Shown: in pieces, positions 54,372 to 62,653 of the stretch
How the letters are laid out: the number at the start of each line of letters is the position of its first letter
Numbering within the stretch: the first letter of the stretch is position 1
Assembly: GCF_000299875.1 (NCBI RefSeq)
Contig: NZ_AMRK01000001.1
Location: forward strand, 558,001-622,000
Length of the DNA: 64,000 nt
Direction: 5' to 3'
Source of the DNA: Celeribacter baekdonensis B30
GTDB lineage: Bacteria; Pseudomonadota; Alphaproteobacteria; Rhodobacterales; Rhodobacteraceae
Position numbers and translations under genes: made by a program
Notes under the pieces: generated by a model
Databases searched by the model: none
The model's input: the letters and a program-made list of their open reading frames with translations, nothing else
Told to the model about the DNA's origin: nothing

Positions 54372-54730
54372 TGGTTGGACAGACGGCGCAGATCACACGC
54401 AGCTACAGCAAGGACGACCTGGCGGCCTATGCCGCGCTGAGCGGCGCTGGTAGCTCCGATCATGTGCCCGAGCCGCTGATCGCGGCGCTCTTTTCCTACC
54501 TGCTGGGTGTGGAGTTGCCGGGTGCAGGCACCAACTACCTCAAGCAAGAGCTGAGTTTCAAAACTGACGCACCGCTTGCCGGGCCGCTTGTGGCTAAGGT
54601 CGAAATCATACGCCTACGGCCTGAAAAACACCTCGTAGACCTTTGGGCCAGCTGCAGTGGCCCCGATGGCACTGTCATCTGTGAAGGCCGCAGTTTGGTA
54701 AAGGCAAAGGATGTGGCTGGCGCATTCTAG
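54365..54730 (+). CDS. Second MaoC-like hot-dog protein, catalytic dyad apparently absent
   Basis: This 121-residue protein begins with the MaoC-type GQTAQITRSYSKDDLAAYAA then LSGAGSSDHVPEPLIAALFS. The D-x4-H spacing seen in the preceding gene is not conserved (LSGAGSSDHVPE). It may be the structural partner of a heteromeric hydratase with the upstream MaoC protein, as in two-gene MaoC pairs. It is the last gene of the operon; the repeat copy 2 starts 23 bases after its stop. No terminator is seen. Confidence 0.7.
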   Translation: MLMVGQTAQITRSYSKDDLAAYAALSGAGSSDHVPEPLIAALFSYLLGVELPGAGTNYLKQELSFKTDAPLAGPLVAKVEIIRLRPEKHLVDLWASCSGPDGTVICEGRSLVKAKDVAGAF

Positions 54731-54752
54731 CTGTAGCCTTCCGCCTCAATTC

Positions 54753-54882
54753 TCTGACAGCCGCCAAACCAAGCGTCGAAAAACGCTGGATTGATATCGA
54801 ACGCCATCCTGTGAGTCGCGAAAAACAATGGCTTGCGTCACCTTGAGGTGCCAAACTAGGTGTCGTCTGACATCCATTTCGG
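54753..54882. repeat. Diverged direct repeat, copy 2 (right of the ABC/CoA operon)
   Basis: This is the same arrangement as 44966-45095, displaced by 9787 bases: GCCAAAC cores at 54763 and 54850, the shared AAACAATGGCTTGC block, and CTGACATC at the end. The inverted third motif found beside copy 1 is absent here. The rest of the gap to trkH (54883-55021) holds nothing I can name. Confidence 0.6.
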
Positions 54883-55021
54883 ACGCGGAAATGGCTTCGT
54901 GATCTTTGATCCTCGGGGCTGCTGCGCGTGGATGATTTTCCTCAACATGCGGCGCGTTTGGCCCCAATGTAGTACCGGGCTGCCGCGTACAAATGATTTC
55001 TGGCACGGTCTCCAAAGTCGC

Positions 55022-56356
55022 TCATCCCAGATAGACCGTACCAGACGGATAGGAAATCCGCTTTGGTTTACGCGTCGCAAGCAGGAAACCCAGCGTCAGA
55101 GGCCCCACGCGTCCAACAAACATGATGAACATGATGACAATGCGGCCGGTTGTGTCGAGGTCACCGGTCACCCCACGCGACAGCCCGACGGTCCCAAATG
55201 CCGAGACGGTCTCAAAGGCAACATCGAGAAATTCGCCCTCATGAAAGACGAGCATGACGAAAAGGGCAAAAAGGATCAGCAGGACACTCACCATTGCGAG
55301 GGCAAGGACCTTCATCACCTGATCGGCGCCCAGTCTGCGCCGGAAAACGTCAAGATGCTGGTGTCGTTTGAAAAAAGCATAGGTTGCAAGAAGCAGTACG
55401 ATAAATGTCGTGACCTTTATGCCGCCCCCCGTCGAGGTGCTGCCTGCGCCGATGACCATCAGCGTCATGAACATGAGGGTCGTGCCATCGGTCAGACTGC
55501 CGATATCAACCGTATTGAAACCTGCTGTGCGTGTCGAGGCGGCTTGAAACCAACTGGCCCAAAGACGGGGCGCCCAATCGAGTTGCCCCAATGTGGCAGG
55601 ATTATTCCATTCCATCACCGCAAAGGCCGTTGTGGACCAGATGAGGAGTGATGCGGTTCCCACAAGCATCAGCTTGGTATGCAGTGCGAAACGATGCCAT
55701 TTCCGGGTTCGCCAGATATCAGTGGCAACCGTGAAGCCGAGACCTCCGAAGATAAAGAGCACGGGGACCACGATATTGATCACTGGATTGCCCACCCATT
55801 GGCTCAAACTGTCGGGAAAGAGAGCAAAGCCGGCATTGTTGAAGGCAGAGATCGAGTGAAAGAGTGAGTGCCAAATCCCCATACGCCAGCCGAACTCAGG
55901 AATGAAGACCAACGCGAGCAGAGCCGCGCCGATCAATTCACAGAGCAGGACGACACGGAGGATCATTTTGGTCAATTCGAGAAGGTCGGTCGCAGAAGTC
56001 TGGTTCAGATCTTCACGCAGATACAGATGATGGGTAAACCCCACCGGCATCCCGAGCATGGACAGGATCAGCACGGCGAACGTCATCAAGCCAAGTCCAC
56101 CAAGCTGGATTAGAAAAGCGATCACGGCTTGACCGAAGATGGTGAAATTGCTTCCGGTGTCGAGCACAGCAAGACCCGTGACAGTCACAGCCGAAGTTGC
56201 CGTGAACACCGCATCGGACCAGGTGATCGGAGCGGCGGTAGAAAACGGTAGCATCAGCGCCACCGCGCCGAGTGCGATGAAGGCTGCGTAGATCAGCACA
56301 AGAACGAGTGGCGGAGGAAGGTGCGAGACCTTCCGTTTTGCGACAGGGCGCGACAT
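55022..56356 (-). CDS. Potassium uptake channel subunit (TrkH/KtrB family)
   Basis: The 444-residue membrane protein shows the four pore loops of the SKT family: TSAVTVTGLAVLD, SISAFNNAGFALF, ASTRTAGFNTVD and VSAFGTVGLSRGV. The third filter is TRTAGF, as in KtrB. Length is closer to KtrB (about 450) than to TrkH (about 480). With the RCK protein encoded three bases upstream it should form a Na+- or H+-coupled K+ uptake system in the inner membrane. Confidence 0.93.
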   Translation of the reverse strand: MSRPVAKRKVSHLPPPLVLVLIYAAFIALGAVALMLPFSTAAPITWSDAVFTATSAVTVTGLAVLDTGSNFTIFGQAVIAFLIQLGGLGLMTFAVLILSMLGMPVGFTHHLYLREDLNQTSATDLLELTKMILRVVLLCELIGAALLALVFIPEFGWRMGIWHSLFHSISAFNNAGFALFPDSLSQWVGNPVINIVVPVLFIFGGLGFTVATDIWRTRKWHRFALHTKLMLVGTASLLIWSTTAFAVMEWNNPATLGQLDWAPRLWASWFQAASTRTAGFNTVDIGSLTDGTTLMFMTLMVIGAGSTSTGGGIKVTTFIVLLLATYAFFKRHQHLDVFRRRLGADQVMKVLALAMVSVLLILFALFVMLVFHEGEFLDVAFETVSAFGTVGLSRGVTGDLDTTGRIVIMFIMFVGRVGPLTLGFLLATRKPKRISYPSGTVYLG

Positions 56357-56359
56357 TGA

Positions 56360-57028
56360 TCAGCTCCCGTAGCGGAGATCATCCCCGAAGTGACGGAGGT
56401 CAACGCGCTTGCCGAGCAACAGGAGTTTGTCGCCTTCCTTGAGTTTCAGATCACCGCTTTCGCAAGAGAGGAACTGGTTCTCGCGCATGGCGCCAAGCGG
56501 TCGCAGATCGTATTTTGAGAAGATGGCGGGATCGTTCACGGGCTTGCCGTCAAGCCGCGCAGGAACTTTGAAGTCGACAACATGGTATCCGTTGCCAAGG
56601 CTGACATAATCCCGCACCAGAGGGTTGTGCAGCATCTGGGCGATATGCTGACCAACCTCTTGTTCGGGCAGGATCACCCGATCCGCGCCGAGTTTGGTCA
56701 AGATGCGGTGATGTGTCCGGTTCAGGGCTTTGACCCAGATCGTCTCAAGGCCGAGCAGTTTGACATTCATGGTGCACAGGATGTTCGCCTCGAGGTCTTC
56801 ACCGATTGCCACAATGGCAACATCGTAATTCCCCACACCAGCTTCCTTGAGGGCCGCTTCGTCCTTGCCATCCGCAATGATCGCTTCGGTCAGTGTATTG
56901 GCCAACCGCGTGACATGCCGTTCATCGGTATCAATCCCGAGCACAGGGTTGCCAAAGCGGGCAAGTTCACTGGCAACTGTGCTACCAAAGGTTCCAAGGC
57001 CGATCACGGCAAAGCTTCTGGTTTTCAA
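56360..57028 (-). CDS. Potassium uptake regulatory subunit (TrkA/KtrA, RCK domains)
   Basis: The 222-residue protein has an RCK_N Rossmann domain (SFAVIGLGTFGSTVASELAR, ending with acidic GIDTDE) and an RCK_C domain (DLRPLGAMRENQFLSCESGD). One RCK pair, not two, matches KtrA. It gates the adjacent channel in response to nucleotides. The start is taken as TTG at 57028 because GGAAGG lies seven bases before it and the length fits. An ATG 96 bases further upstream gives a non-conserved leader. Confidence 0.9.
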   Translation of the reverse strand: MKTRSFAVIGLGTFGSTVASELARFGNPVLGIDTDERHVTRLANTLTEAIIADGKDEAALKEAGVGNYDVAIVAIGEDLEANILCTMNVKLLGLETIWVKALNRTHHRILTKLGADRVILPEQEVGQHIAQMLHNPLVRDYVSLGNGYHVVDFKVPARLDGKPVNDPAIFSKYDLRPLGAMRENQFLSCESGDLKLKEGDKLLLLGKRVDLRHFGDDLRYGS

Positions 57029-57337
57029 AGGTCGGGCCTTCCGGCTGTTAATGCTGTCCGCATGTAACGCGTTTTTTAAAGGAAATGGCAAGGTGATGGC
57101 CCAAATAAGCAACCAACGGTCCATGACATTCTGCGTGGCGGCTCGAAATTTGATACGGCGCGCTGTTGCCCTCGCTTTTTACGGCGCTGCTATCGTCATA
57201 TTTTCGCTCCGCGGCCCGACCTCAAACTGTGCAAGTCTTGCATTAAATGCATCCGTTGCTGAGATTTGCCTTGTTGATTGTCATAGAGGCGTTGGACATT
57301 TGCGTGAACTCTGATACTCGGCTTCCAACGAACATGG

Positions 57338-57385
57338 AGCCGGGTGAAATTCCCGGCTGGCTCCTCCGGCCGCCTATCCGCCGGA
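57338..57385 (+). promoter_or_regulatory. Two tandem hairpins in the sulP leader
   Basis: AGCCGGG pairs with CCCGGCT (57338-57358, 7-base loop). TCCGGC pairs with GCCGGA (57365-57385, 9-base loop). They lie 70-120 bases before the sulP start. The first loop resembles a piece of the FMN riboswitch, but the rest of that fold is missing. The rest of 57029-57456 shows no gene. Confidence 0.35.
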
Positions 57386-57456
57386 TAACCCATCAACAGA
57401 TGACATTAACAAAGACCGCTGGAATTGGCTGGCGGCCTATGGATACAGAACTGTTC

Positions 57457-58947
57457 ATGATCTCTCTTTCTCAATACAAGCGTCAGTGGACGCATAACAT
57501 TCGCGGTGATCTTCTCTCTGGACTCGTGGTGGCTCTTGCCCTCATCCCCGAAGCGATCGCCTTTTCCATCATCGCGGGCGTGGACCCCAAAATTGGCTTA
57601 TACGCCTCATTCTCCATCGCGGTGATCGTTGCGATCACTGGCGGGCGGCCGGGTATGATTTCGGCCGCGACCGCTGCGACGGCCGTTCTCATGGTGACGC
57701 TTGTGCGTGATTATGGGCTGGAATACCTGCTCGCGGCCACTGTGCTGGCGGGGCTTTTGCAAATCGGCGCGGGGGTGTTGAAGCTGGGCTATGTCATGCG
57801 TTTCGTGTCGAAATCCGTCATGACGGGTTTTGTGAATGCCTTGGCCATCCTGATTTTCATGGCGCAATTGCCGGAACTTGACCCGGCGAAAGTGCCGATG
57901 CTGACCTATGCGTTGGTGGCTGGCGGCCTTGCCATTATCTATCTGTTCCCGCGGATCACCAAGGCCATTCCCTCGCCGTTGGTCACCATCGTGGTGCTGA
58001 CGATTTTGACCCTTGTGATGGGCTGGGATGTGCGCACTGTCGGTGACATGGGTGCGCTGCCCGACACGCTGCCGGTGTTCCTGATCCCGGATATTCCGCT
58101 CACTTTCGAGACGCTGTCGATCATCTTTCCCTACTCCGTCGCGGTCGCTATTGTCGGGCTTCTGGAAAGTCTGATGACACAGCAGATCGTCGATGATTTG
58201 ACCGACACACCCTCGGATCGCAATCAGGAGTGCATCGGGCAGGGCATCGCCAACACCGCCACCGGCTTTATCGGCGGCATGGCGGGCTGTGCCATGATCG
58301 GCCAGTCGGTCATCAACGTGAAATCCGGCGGTCGCGGGCGGCTTTCGGCCTTTGCCGCGGGTGTCTTCCTTTTGATCATGGTTGTGGCGCTTGGCGATAT
58401 CGTGGCGATGATCCCGATGGCAGCCCTTGTTGCCATCATGATCATGGTCTCAATCGGGACGTTCTCATGGTCGTCTATCAAGAACCTGAGCGAGCATCCG
58501 AAATCCTCGTCCATCGTGATGCTGGCAACGGTGTTTTTCGTGGTTTACACTCATAACCTCGCCATCGGTGTTCTTGTGGGCGTTCTGCTTTCGGGCATCT
58601 TCTTTGCCTGGAAAATTGCGCAACTGTTCCGCGTCCGCAGCGAGGTCACACCGGACGGCAGCCACCGCACCTATACCATCGAGGGCCAACTGTTCTTTGC
58701 GTCCTCTGAGGATTTCATGAAGGCCTTCGATTTCAAGGAAGCGCCGGAGAAGGTGACGATCGACGTGAGCCGTGCCCATATCTGGGATATTTCCTCGGTG
58801 GCGGCCCTGGACATGGCCGTGCTCAAATTCCGCCGGGAGGGTGCAGAGGTCGAAATCATTGGCCTCAATGAGGCATCCGAGACCATCGTCGACAAGCTTG
58901 CCGTCCATGACAAGCCGGGCGCGATGGATCAATTGATGGGCCATTGA
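57457..58947 (+). CDS. SulP-family anion transporter with STAS domain
   Basis: This protein is about 496 residues. The SulP core has [20 protein letters not shown] (TM1 region), [37 protein letters not shown] and [19 protein letters not shown] cytosolic STAS domain forms the last 100 or so residues ([20 protein letters not shown]). Such proteins carry sulfate, bicarbonate or other anions. The ATG at 57457 fits the family; 57439 is an alternative and neither has a strong ribosome site. A Usp gene follows 14 bases after the stop, so the two are probably co-transcribed. Confidence 0.9.
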   Translation: MISLSQYKRQWTHNIRGDLLSGLVVALALIPEAIAFSIIAGVDPKIGLYASFSIAVIVAITGGRPGMISAATAATAVLMVTLVRDYGLEYLLAATVLAGLLQIGAGVLKLGYVMRFVSKSVMTGFVNALAILIFMAQLPELDPAKVPMLTYALVAGGLAIIYLFPRITKAIPSPLVTIVVLTILTLVMGWDVRTVGDMGALPDTLPVFLIPDIPLTFETLSIIFPYSVAVAIVGLLESLMTQQIVDDLTDTPSDRNQECIGQGIANTATGFIGGMAGCAMIGQSVINVKSGGRGRLSAFAAGVFLLIMVVALGDIVAMIPMAALVAIMIMVSIGTFSWSSIKNLSEHPKSSSIVMLATVFFVVYTHNLAIGVLVGVLLSGIFFAWKIAQLFRVRSEVTPDGSHRTYTIEGQLFFASSEDFMKAFDFKEAPEKVTIDVSRAHIWDISSVAALDMAVLKFRREGAEVEIIGLNEASETIVDKLAVHDKPGAMDQLMGH

Positions 58948-58961
58948 GGGAGAACCAGACC

Positions 58962-59819
58962 ATGACAACGAAAACACTGATCGCCCTTGTCGACGGCTCT
59001 GCCTATTCAGAGAGCGTTTGTCGTCACGCGGCATGGATTGCGGACAAGACCAAGTGGAAGGTCAAACTCTATCACGTGATGAATCGGCGCGATGACGTCG
59101 AAAAGCAGGACCTGTCCGGGGCAATCCGGCTGGGCGCACGCAGCGAACTTCTTGCGCAACTCTCCGAACTCGATGCGGCGCGGGCAAAGCTCTCTCATGC
59201 GCATGGCCGTGCCATTCTCGAAGATGCCAAGGCGCTCATTGCGGGCGATGGTGTTATCGAGGTGGAAACCCGTCTGCGCCAGGGTGATCTGGTTGAGACG
59301 GTGACAGCCAAGGACGAAACCGGCGACATGATCGTGGTGGGCAAACGCGGCGAGACCGCAGGCCTTGCTCTGGAGCATATCGGTTCCAATCTCGAACGCA
59401 TCGTGCGCGCAAGCCACAAGCCGGTGTTCATCGCCAATCGGGCCTTCAAACAGATCGAAAAGGTGCTGGTGGCCTTTGATGGCGCAAGTTCCTCGCTCAA
59501 GGCGGTGGATTTTATCGCGCGAAGCCCGCTCTTTGTGGGGCTGAAGGTTGCGCTTGTGTTCGCGGGAAAGGACACGCCGGAGATGACGAAAGCGCTGGAC
59601 AGCGCTGTCTCAACGCTCAAGGCGGGAGGCATTGAAGCCGAAACGATCATTCAAAGCGGCGAACCCGAAAAAGTTCTGTCGCAACTGACGGCGCATGAGG
59701 GGTATGATCTTCTGGTCATGGGGGCTTATGGCCACAGCCGCATTCGGTCTCTCCTTATTGGGTCGACCACGACGGAAATGATCCGCTTGTGCCATGTGCC
59801 TGTGTTGATCATGCGATGA
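58962..59819 (+). CDS. Universal stress protein, two tandem Usp domains
   Basis: This is a 285-residue protein. Domain 1 begins KTLIALVDGSAYSESVCRHA and domain 2 KVLVAFDGASSSLKAVDFIA. Domain 2 ends with the ATP-binding GAYGHSRIRSLLIGSTTTEM (G-x2-G-x9-G-S/T pattern). Domain 1 has a weaker version (VGKRGETAGLALEHIGSNLE). Coupling to a SulP transporter is recurrent in alphaproteobacteria and suggests it modulates that transporter. Convergent with the multicopper oxidase gene. Confidence 0.93.
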   Translation: MTTKTLIALVDGSAYSESVCRHAAWIADKTKWKVKLYHVMNRRDDVEKQDLSGAIRLGARSELLAQLSELDAARAKLSHAHGRAILEDAKALIAGDGVIEVETRLRQGDLVETVTAKDETGDMIVVGKRGETAGLALEHIGSNLERIVRASHKPVFIANRAFKQIEKVLVAFDGASSSLKAVDFIARSPLFVGLKVALVFAGKDTPEMTKALDSAVSTLKAGGIEAETIIQSGEPEKVLSQLTAHEGYDLLVMGAYGHSRIRSLLIGSTTTEMIRLCHVPVLIMR

Positions 59820-59881
59820 CCTGATCGCCATTGACCGAGACCGCGGGGCGCTCGATCCGAACGCCCCGCCGCAGTTCAGAT

Positions 59882-61375
59882 CTACGCCGAAACGGTAAAT
59901 TCTGTCATCATACCCGTCGCCAGATGCGGCATATGATGGCAATGCAGCATCCAGCGCGCGGCCTCGCCTGCATCGAGTGCGACATCAATCATCGACATCG
60001 GTGGTACGTAGACAGTATCCCGTAACGCACCCGTATGTGCGCGTCCATTCAAGCCGATGACTTGAAACACGTGGCCATGCAAATGCATCGGGTGGCCCAT
60101 CATCGACATATTATGGAACGACAGCATGACACGGTCCCCGGTGCGCGCAGTGACCGGCCTGTGTTGGCCCCAGACGGTGCCGTTGATCGTCCAGACATAG
60201 GGCTGCATCGCACCGCCGAGCATCAGCATATGAGTGCGATCCACGGCCCGGTCCGGCAGGGCGTCCAGCGCGATCAGGTGCGATTCCTGTACCAGATCGG
60301 TGTCGAAGGCGGGCGCATCGGACTCTGCGACAGAGTCAAGTTGCCGGATTTCCGCCCCCTGCGTGGCGAGGATCAGGCCGGTGCGTTCTCGGGCACCTTC
60401 GCGTTGGGCAAGGATCGGCCACATGCCGCCGCCAGCGGGCAGGTCAATCTCAACGTCCAGCCGCTGACCCATGGCCAGCCCGAACCGTGTACCCGAGACC
60501 GGCTGGATAGCGTGCCCGTCCACCGCGACAAGTCGCGCCTGCTCAGCACCCGTTTCGATCCAGAACACCGTGGCCGCAGAAGCGTTGATGACCCGGAGGC
60601 GGATGCGACCGTTCCGCTCGACCTGCACCACGTCCGGGTCCGACAGCGTCCGGTCGTTGGCAAGATAAGCGTCCCAGTTATAATCGTTCAGGTCCATGGC
60701 CATATCGCCCATGCCCATCATCCCGCCCATGCCCGGCATGTTGACGATTGCGTGATGATCCATGCCCTGCATCGGCATACCTTGCGTGGGGGACGGGTTG
60801 GCATCGACACCATGTCCTGTGTCGTGTCCACCCGCATGGCCGCGGCTGATTTCCGCGAGAACCTCTTCAGGTGTCTTAAACGAGAAGTCATGGAGGAACA
60901 TCACAACCTCTTGCCGGTCGATGGTCAGGTCCTCGGGCGAGCGGACAATCAGTGGTGCGGCGAGCAGTTGCATTTCTTGTGTGGGCACATGGCTGTGCAT
61001 CCAGTGTGTGCCCGGTCGTGCGTCGAAGTCATAGGACCGGGTCTCGCCCGGTGCGAGCAGGGGCATGGGCATGTGTGGCACACCGTCCTGTACGTTGGGC
61101 GGGATCTGGCCGTGCCAGTGAATGATCGTGCCAACGCCAAGAGTGTTGGTCAGATCGACCCGGAACCTTTGTCCGGGGTTGAGCGTCAGCCCTTGACCTC
61201 CGGGACCGGCAAGACCCAAGACGGTCGCCGCTTGCCCGTCAATGTCAAGTGTGCGGGTGGTGGCGGACAATTTGAAAGGCACCAGAGACTGCGCGATGGC
61301 AGAATGGGGCATCTGTACAGCGGCAATTGCCGAAGCACTTGCGGCAAGAAAACCGCGTCGTGAAAAGGTGTTCAT
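59882..61375 (-). CDS. Tat-exported multicopper oxidase
   Basis: The 497-residue product has a twin-arginine signal (SRRGFLAASASAIAAV). All four copper motifs are visible: HWHG, HSH, HPMHLHGH and the type-1 segment HCHHMPHLATGM. Residues about 205-260 hold a Met/His/Gly-rich insert (HAGGHDTGHG, MPMQGMDHHA, MPGMGGMMGMGDMAM), as in CueO- and CopA-type cuprous oxidases. It should oxidise Cu(I) in the periplasm. The start at 61375 gives the Tat signal near the N-terminus. The small exported protein is encoded 79 bases upstream on the same strand. Confidence 0.93.
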   Translation of the reverse strand: MNTFSRRGFLAASASAIAAVQMPHSAIAQSLVPFKLSATTRTLDIDGQAATVLGLAGPGGQGLTLNPGQRFRVDLTNTLGVGTIIHWHGQIPPNVQDGVPHMPMPLLAPGETRSYDFDARPGTHWMHSHVPTQEMQLLAAPLIVRSPEDLTIDRQEVVMFLHDFSFKTPEEVLAEISRGHAGGHDTGHGVDANPSPTQGMPMQGMDHHAIVNMPGMGGMMGMGDMAMDLNDYNWDAYLANDRTLSDPDVVQVERNGRIRLRVINASAATVFWIETGAEQARLVAVDGHAIQPVSGTRFGLAMGQRLDVEIDLPAGGGMWPILAQREGARERTGLILATQGAEIRQLDSVAESDAPAFDTDLVQESHLIALDALPDRAVDRTHMLMLGGAMQPYVWTINGTVWGQHRPVTARTGDRVMLSFHNMSMMGHPMHLHGHVFQVIGLNGRAHTGALRDTVYVPPMSMIDVALDAGEAARWMLHCHHMPHLATGMMTEFTVSA

Positions 61376-61454
61376 GGTCGTCTCCTTGGGACATGCCGTC
61401 CCGTTCTGAATGCCGATAGGACGCCGCAGGCTTCGGCCTGGACGCACTTAGACG

Positions 61455-61853
61455 TTAGAAGAGACGGAGCTGAGGAGGACGTTCGTTCAATCCTGGTACA
61501 TTCACGATGTGGTTCGCATCAGAGGGGACGGCATGGGTGGCAGCGCTGTAAGGGTGTGTGGCCACCGTTCCATTCGGAATCAGAAAGGCCGACAGGCCCG
61601 TGCAAACCATATTGCACATTGCCTTGTCCGCAGATCCGCAGTTGTGCTTTTCGCCACAGGCAGGCTGCCCAATGTCAGTCGAATGGATCATCTCACTCAG
61701 ATGCGATGCGTGATCCGGACCAGTGGTCAGATTCATGCGCGCCGCATGTGCCGAGGCCACCATCGTGACCACGGCGATCAAAACTATGGAAAAAAGGGTC
61801 ACAAGACGGGCTGACATGCGAGAAAGATAGGCATTGCTCAGGCGAATGTCCAT
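61455..61853 (-). CDS. Small exported protein with Cys/His residues upstream of the multicopper oxidase
   Basis: This is a 132-residue protein with a hydrophobic N-terminal segment (RLVTLFSIVLIAVVTMVASA, then HAARM) that looks like a signal peptide. The mature part has four cysteines and several histidines and methionines (QPACGEKHNCGSADKAMCNM, VCTGL). I do not recognise the family. Position suggests a periplasmic copper-binding or copper-delivery role. The start could also be the Met at 61817; neither has a good ribosome site. Confidence 0.6.
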   Translation of the reverse strand: MDIRLSNAYLSRMSARLVTLFSIVLIAVVTMVASAHAARMNLTTGPDHASHLSEMIHSTDIGQPACGEKHNCGSADKAMCNMVCTGLSAFLIPNGTVATHPYSAATHAVPSDANHIVNVPGLNERPPQLRLF

Positions 61854-61892
61854 GGCCGCGCCGCTTGTCGGCGTTAGTCCCCGATGACAAGT

Positions 61893-62567
61893 TTAGTCTC
61901 CGTTGACACGCACCTTTCGCCCATCTTCGCGCCATTCCGGTAGCCCGCCTTCAAGGCGCCGGGCATTGAAGCCATGCTTGCGCAGGGCGGTGACCGCCTG
62001 ATGGGCATAGACACAATAGGGTCCGCGGCAATAGGCCACGATTTCGGTGCTTGGGTCGAGCATCGATAGGTGTCGCTCCAATTCTGCAAGCATCATGTTG
62101 CGTGCCCCCGGAATATGGCCCGCAGCGAATTCGTCGGCGGGCCGGACGTCCAGTACAGTCACAGACCCCTCGGCAAGCCGTCTGGCCAGATCCTCTCTGG
62201 TGATCGGTTCGGGTGCGTCCTGCCCATCCGACAGTCCCCGCAAAATCTGATCGACCTGTGTGAGGTTGCGCTCGGCGACGACGCGCAGAAGGTCCATCAG
62301 GTCCAGTGTCTTCGTATCTGTCAGCCGATAGATCACGGCCTTGCCCTCGCGGCGGCTCGTCACCAGCGCCGCCCGCCGGAGCTGCTGCAGATGCTGTGAA
62401 CAGTTAGCGAGTGTGAGGCCAGTCTTTTCTGCAAGCGCCTCTACCCCACGCTCTCCCTGCGCCAGTTGTTCGAGCAGCATCAGCCGCGCCGGGGCGGAGA
62501 GGGTGCGCGCAACGAGAGCGTATTCTTCGAGAAGGGCAATTTTCGGGCTGGTTGACACAAGTCGCAT
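61893..62567 (-). CDS. ArsR-family regulator fused to a rhodanese domain
   Basis: This is a 224-residue protein. Residues 1-95 are an ArsR/SmtB winged helix (TLSAPARLMLLEQLAQGERG, TGLTLANCSQHLQQLRRAAL). Residues about 120-224 are a rhodanese domain with active-site loop VAYCRGPYCVYAHQAV; the Cys is in CRGPYC. A single Cys lies in the recognition region (LANCSQHL), and no ELCVCDL metal motif is seen. It may sense persulfide or copper/sulfur stress. It is divergent from the desaturase gene across a tetranucleotide repeat. Confidence 0.93.
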   Translation of the reverse strand: MRLVSTSPKIALLEEYALVARTLSAPARLMLLEQLAQGERGVEALAEKTGLTLANCSQHLQQLRRAALVTSRREGKAVIYRLTDTKTLDLMDLLRVVAERNLTQVDQILRGLSDGQDAPEPITREDLARRLAEGSVTVLDVRPADEFAAGHIPGARNMMLAELERHLSMLDPSTEIVAYCRGPYCVYAHQAVTALRKHGFNARRLEGGLPEWREDGRKVRVNGD

Positions 62568-62578
62568 CCTGACGTTAG

Positions 62579-62604
62579 ATCAATCAATCAATCAATCAAT
62601 CAAT
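62579..62604. repeat. ATCA tetranucleotide tandem repeat, 6.5 units
   Basis: ATCA repeats without error from 62579 to 62604, between the start codon of the ArsR-rhodanese gene (12 bases away) and that of the desaturase gene (50 bases away). Slippage there could alter either promoter or leader. Confidence 0.9.
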
Positions 62605-62653
62605 TGAATAATAGTGAATCCATCGCCCTGTGCAACCCTGGAGGCCCGTGCTG

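Noticed and set aside
57338-57366. GGGTGAAATTCCCGG looks like the start of an FMN riboswitch
   Set aside because: Only this short stretch matches; the other conserved helices and the closing P1 stem are missing, and a SulP transporter is not a flavin gene. It is simply the first leader hairpin.
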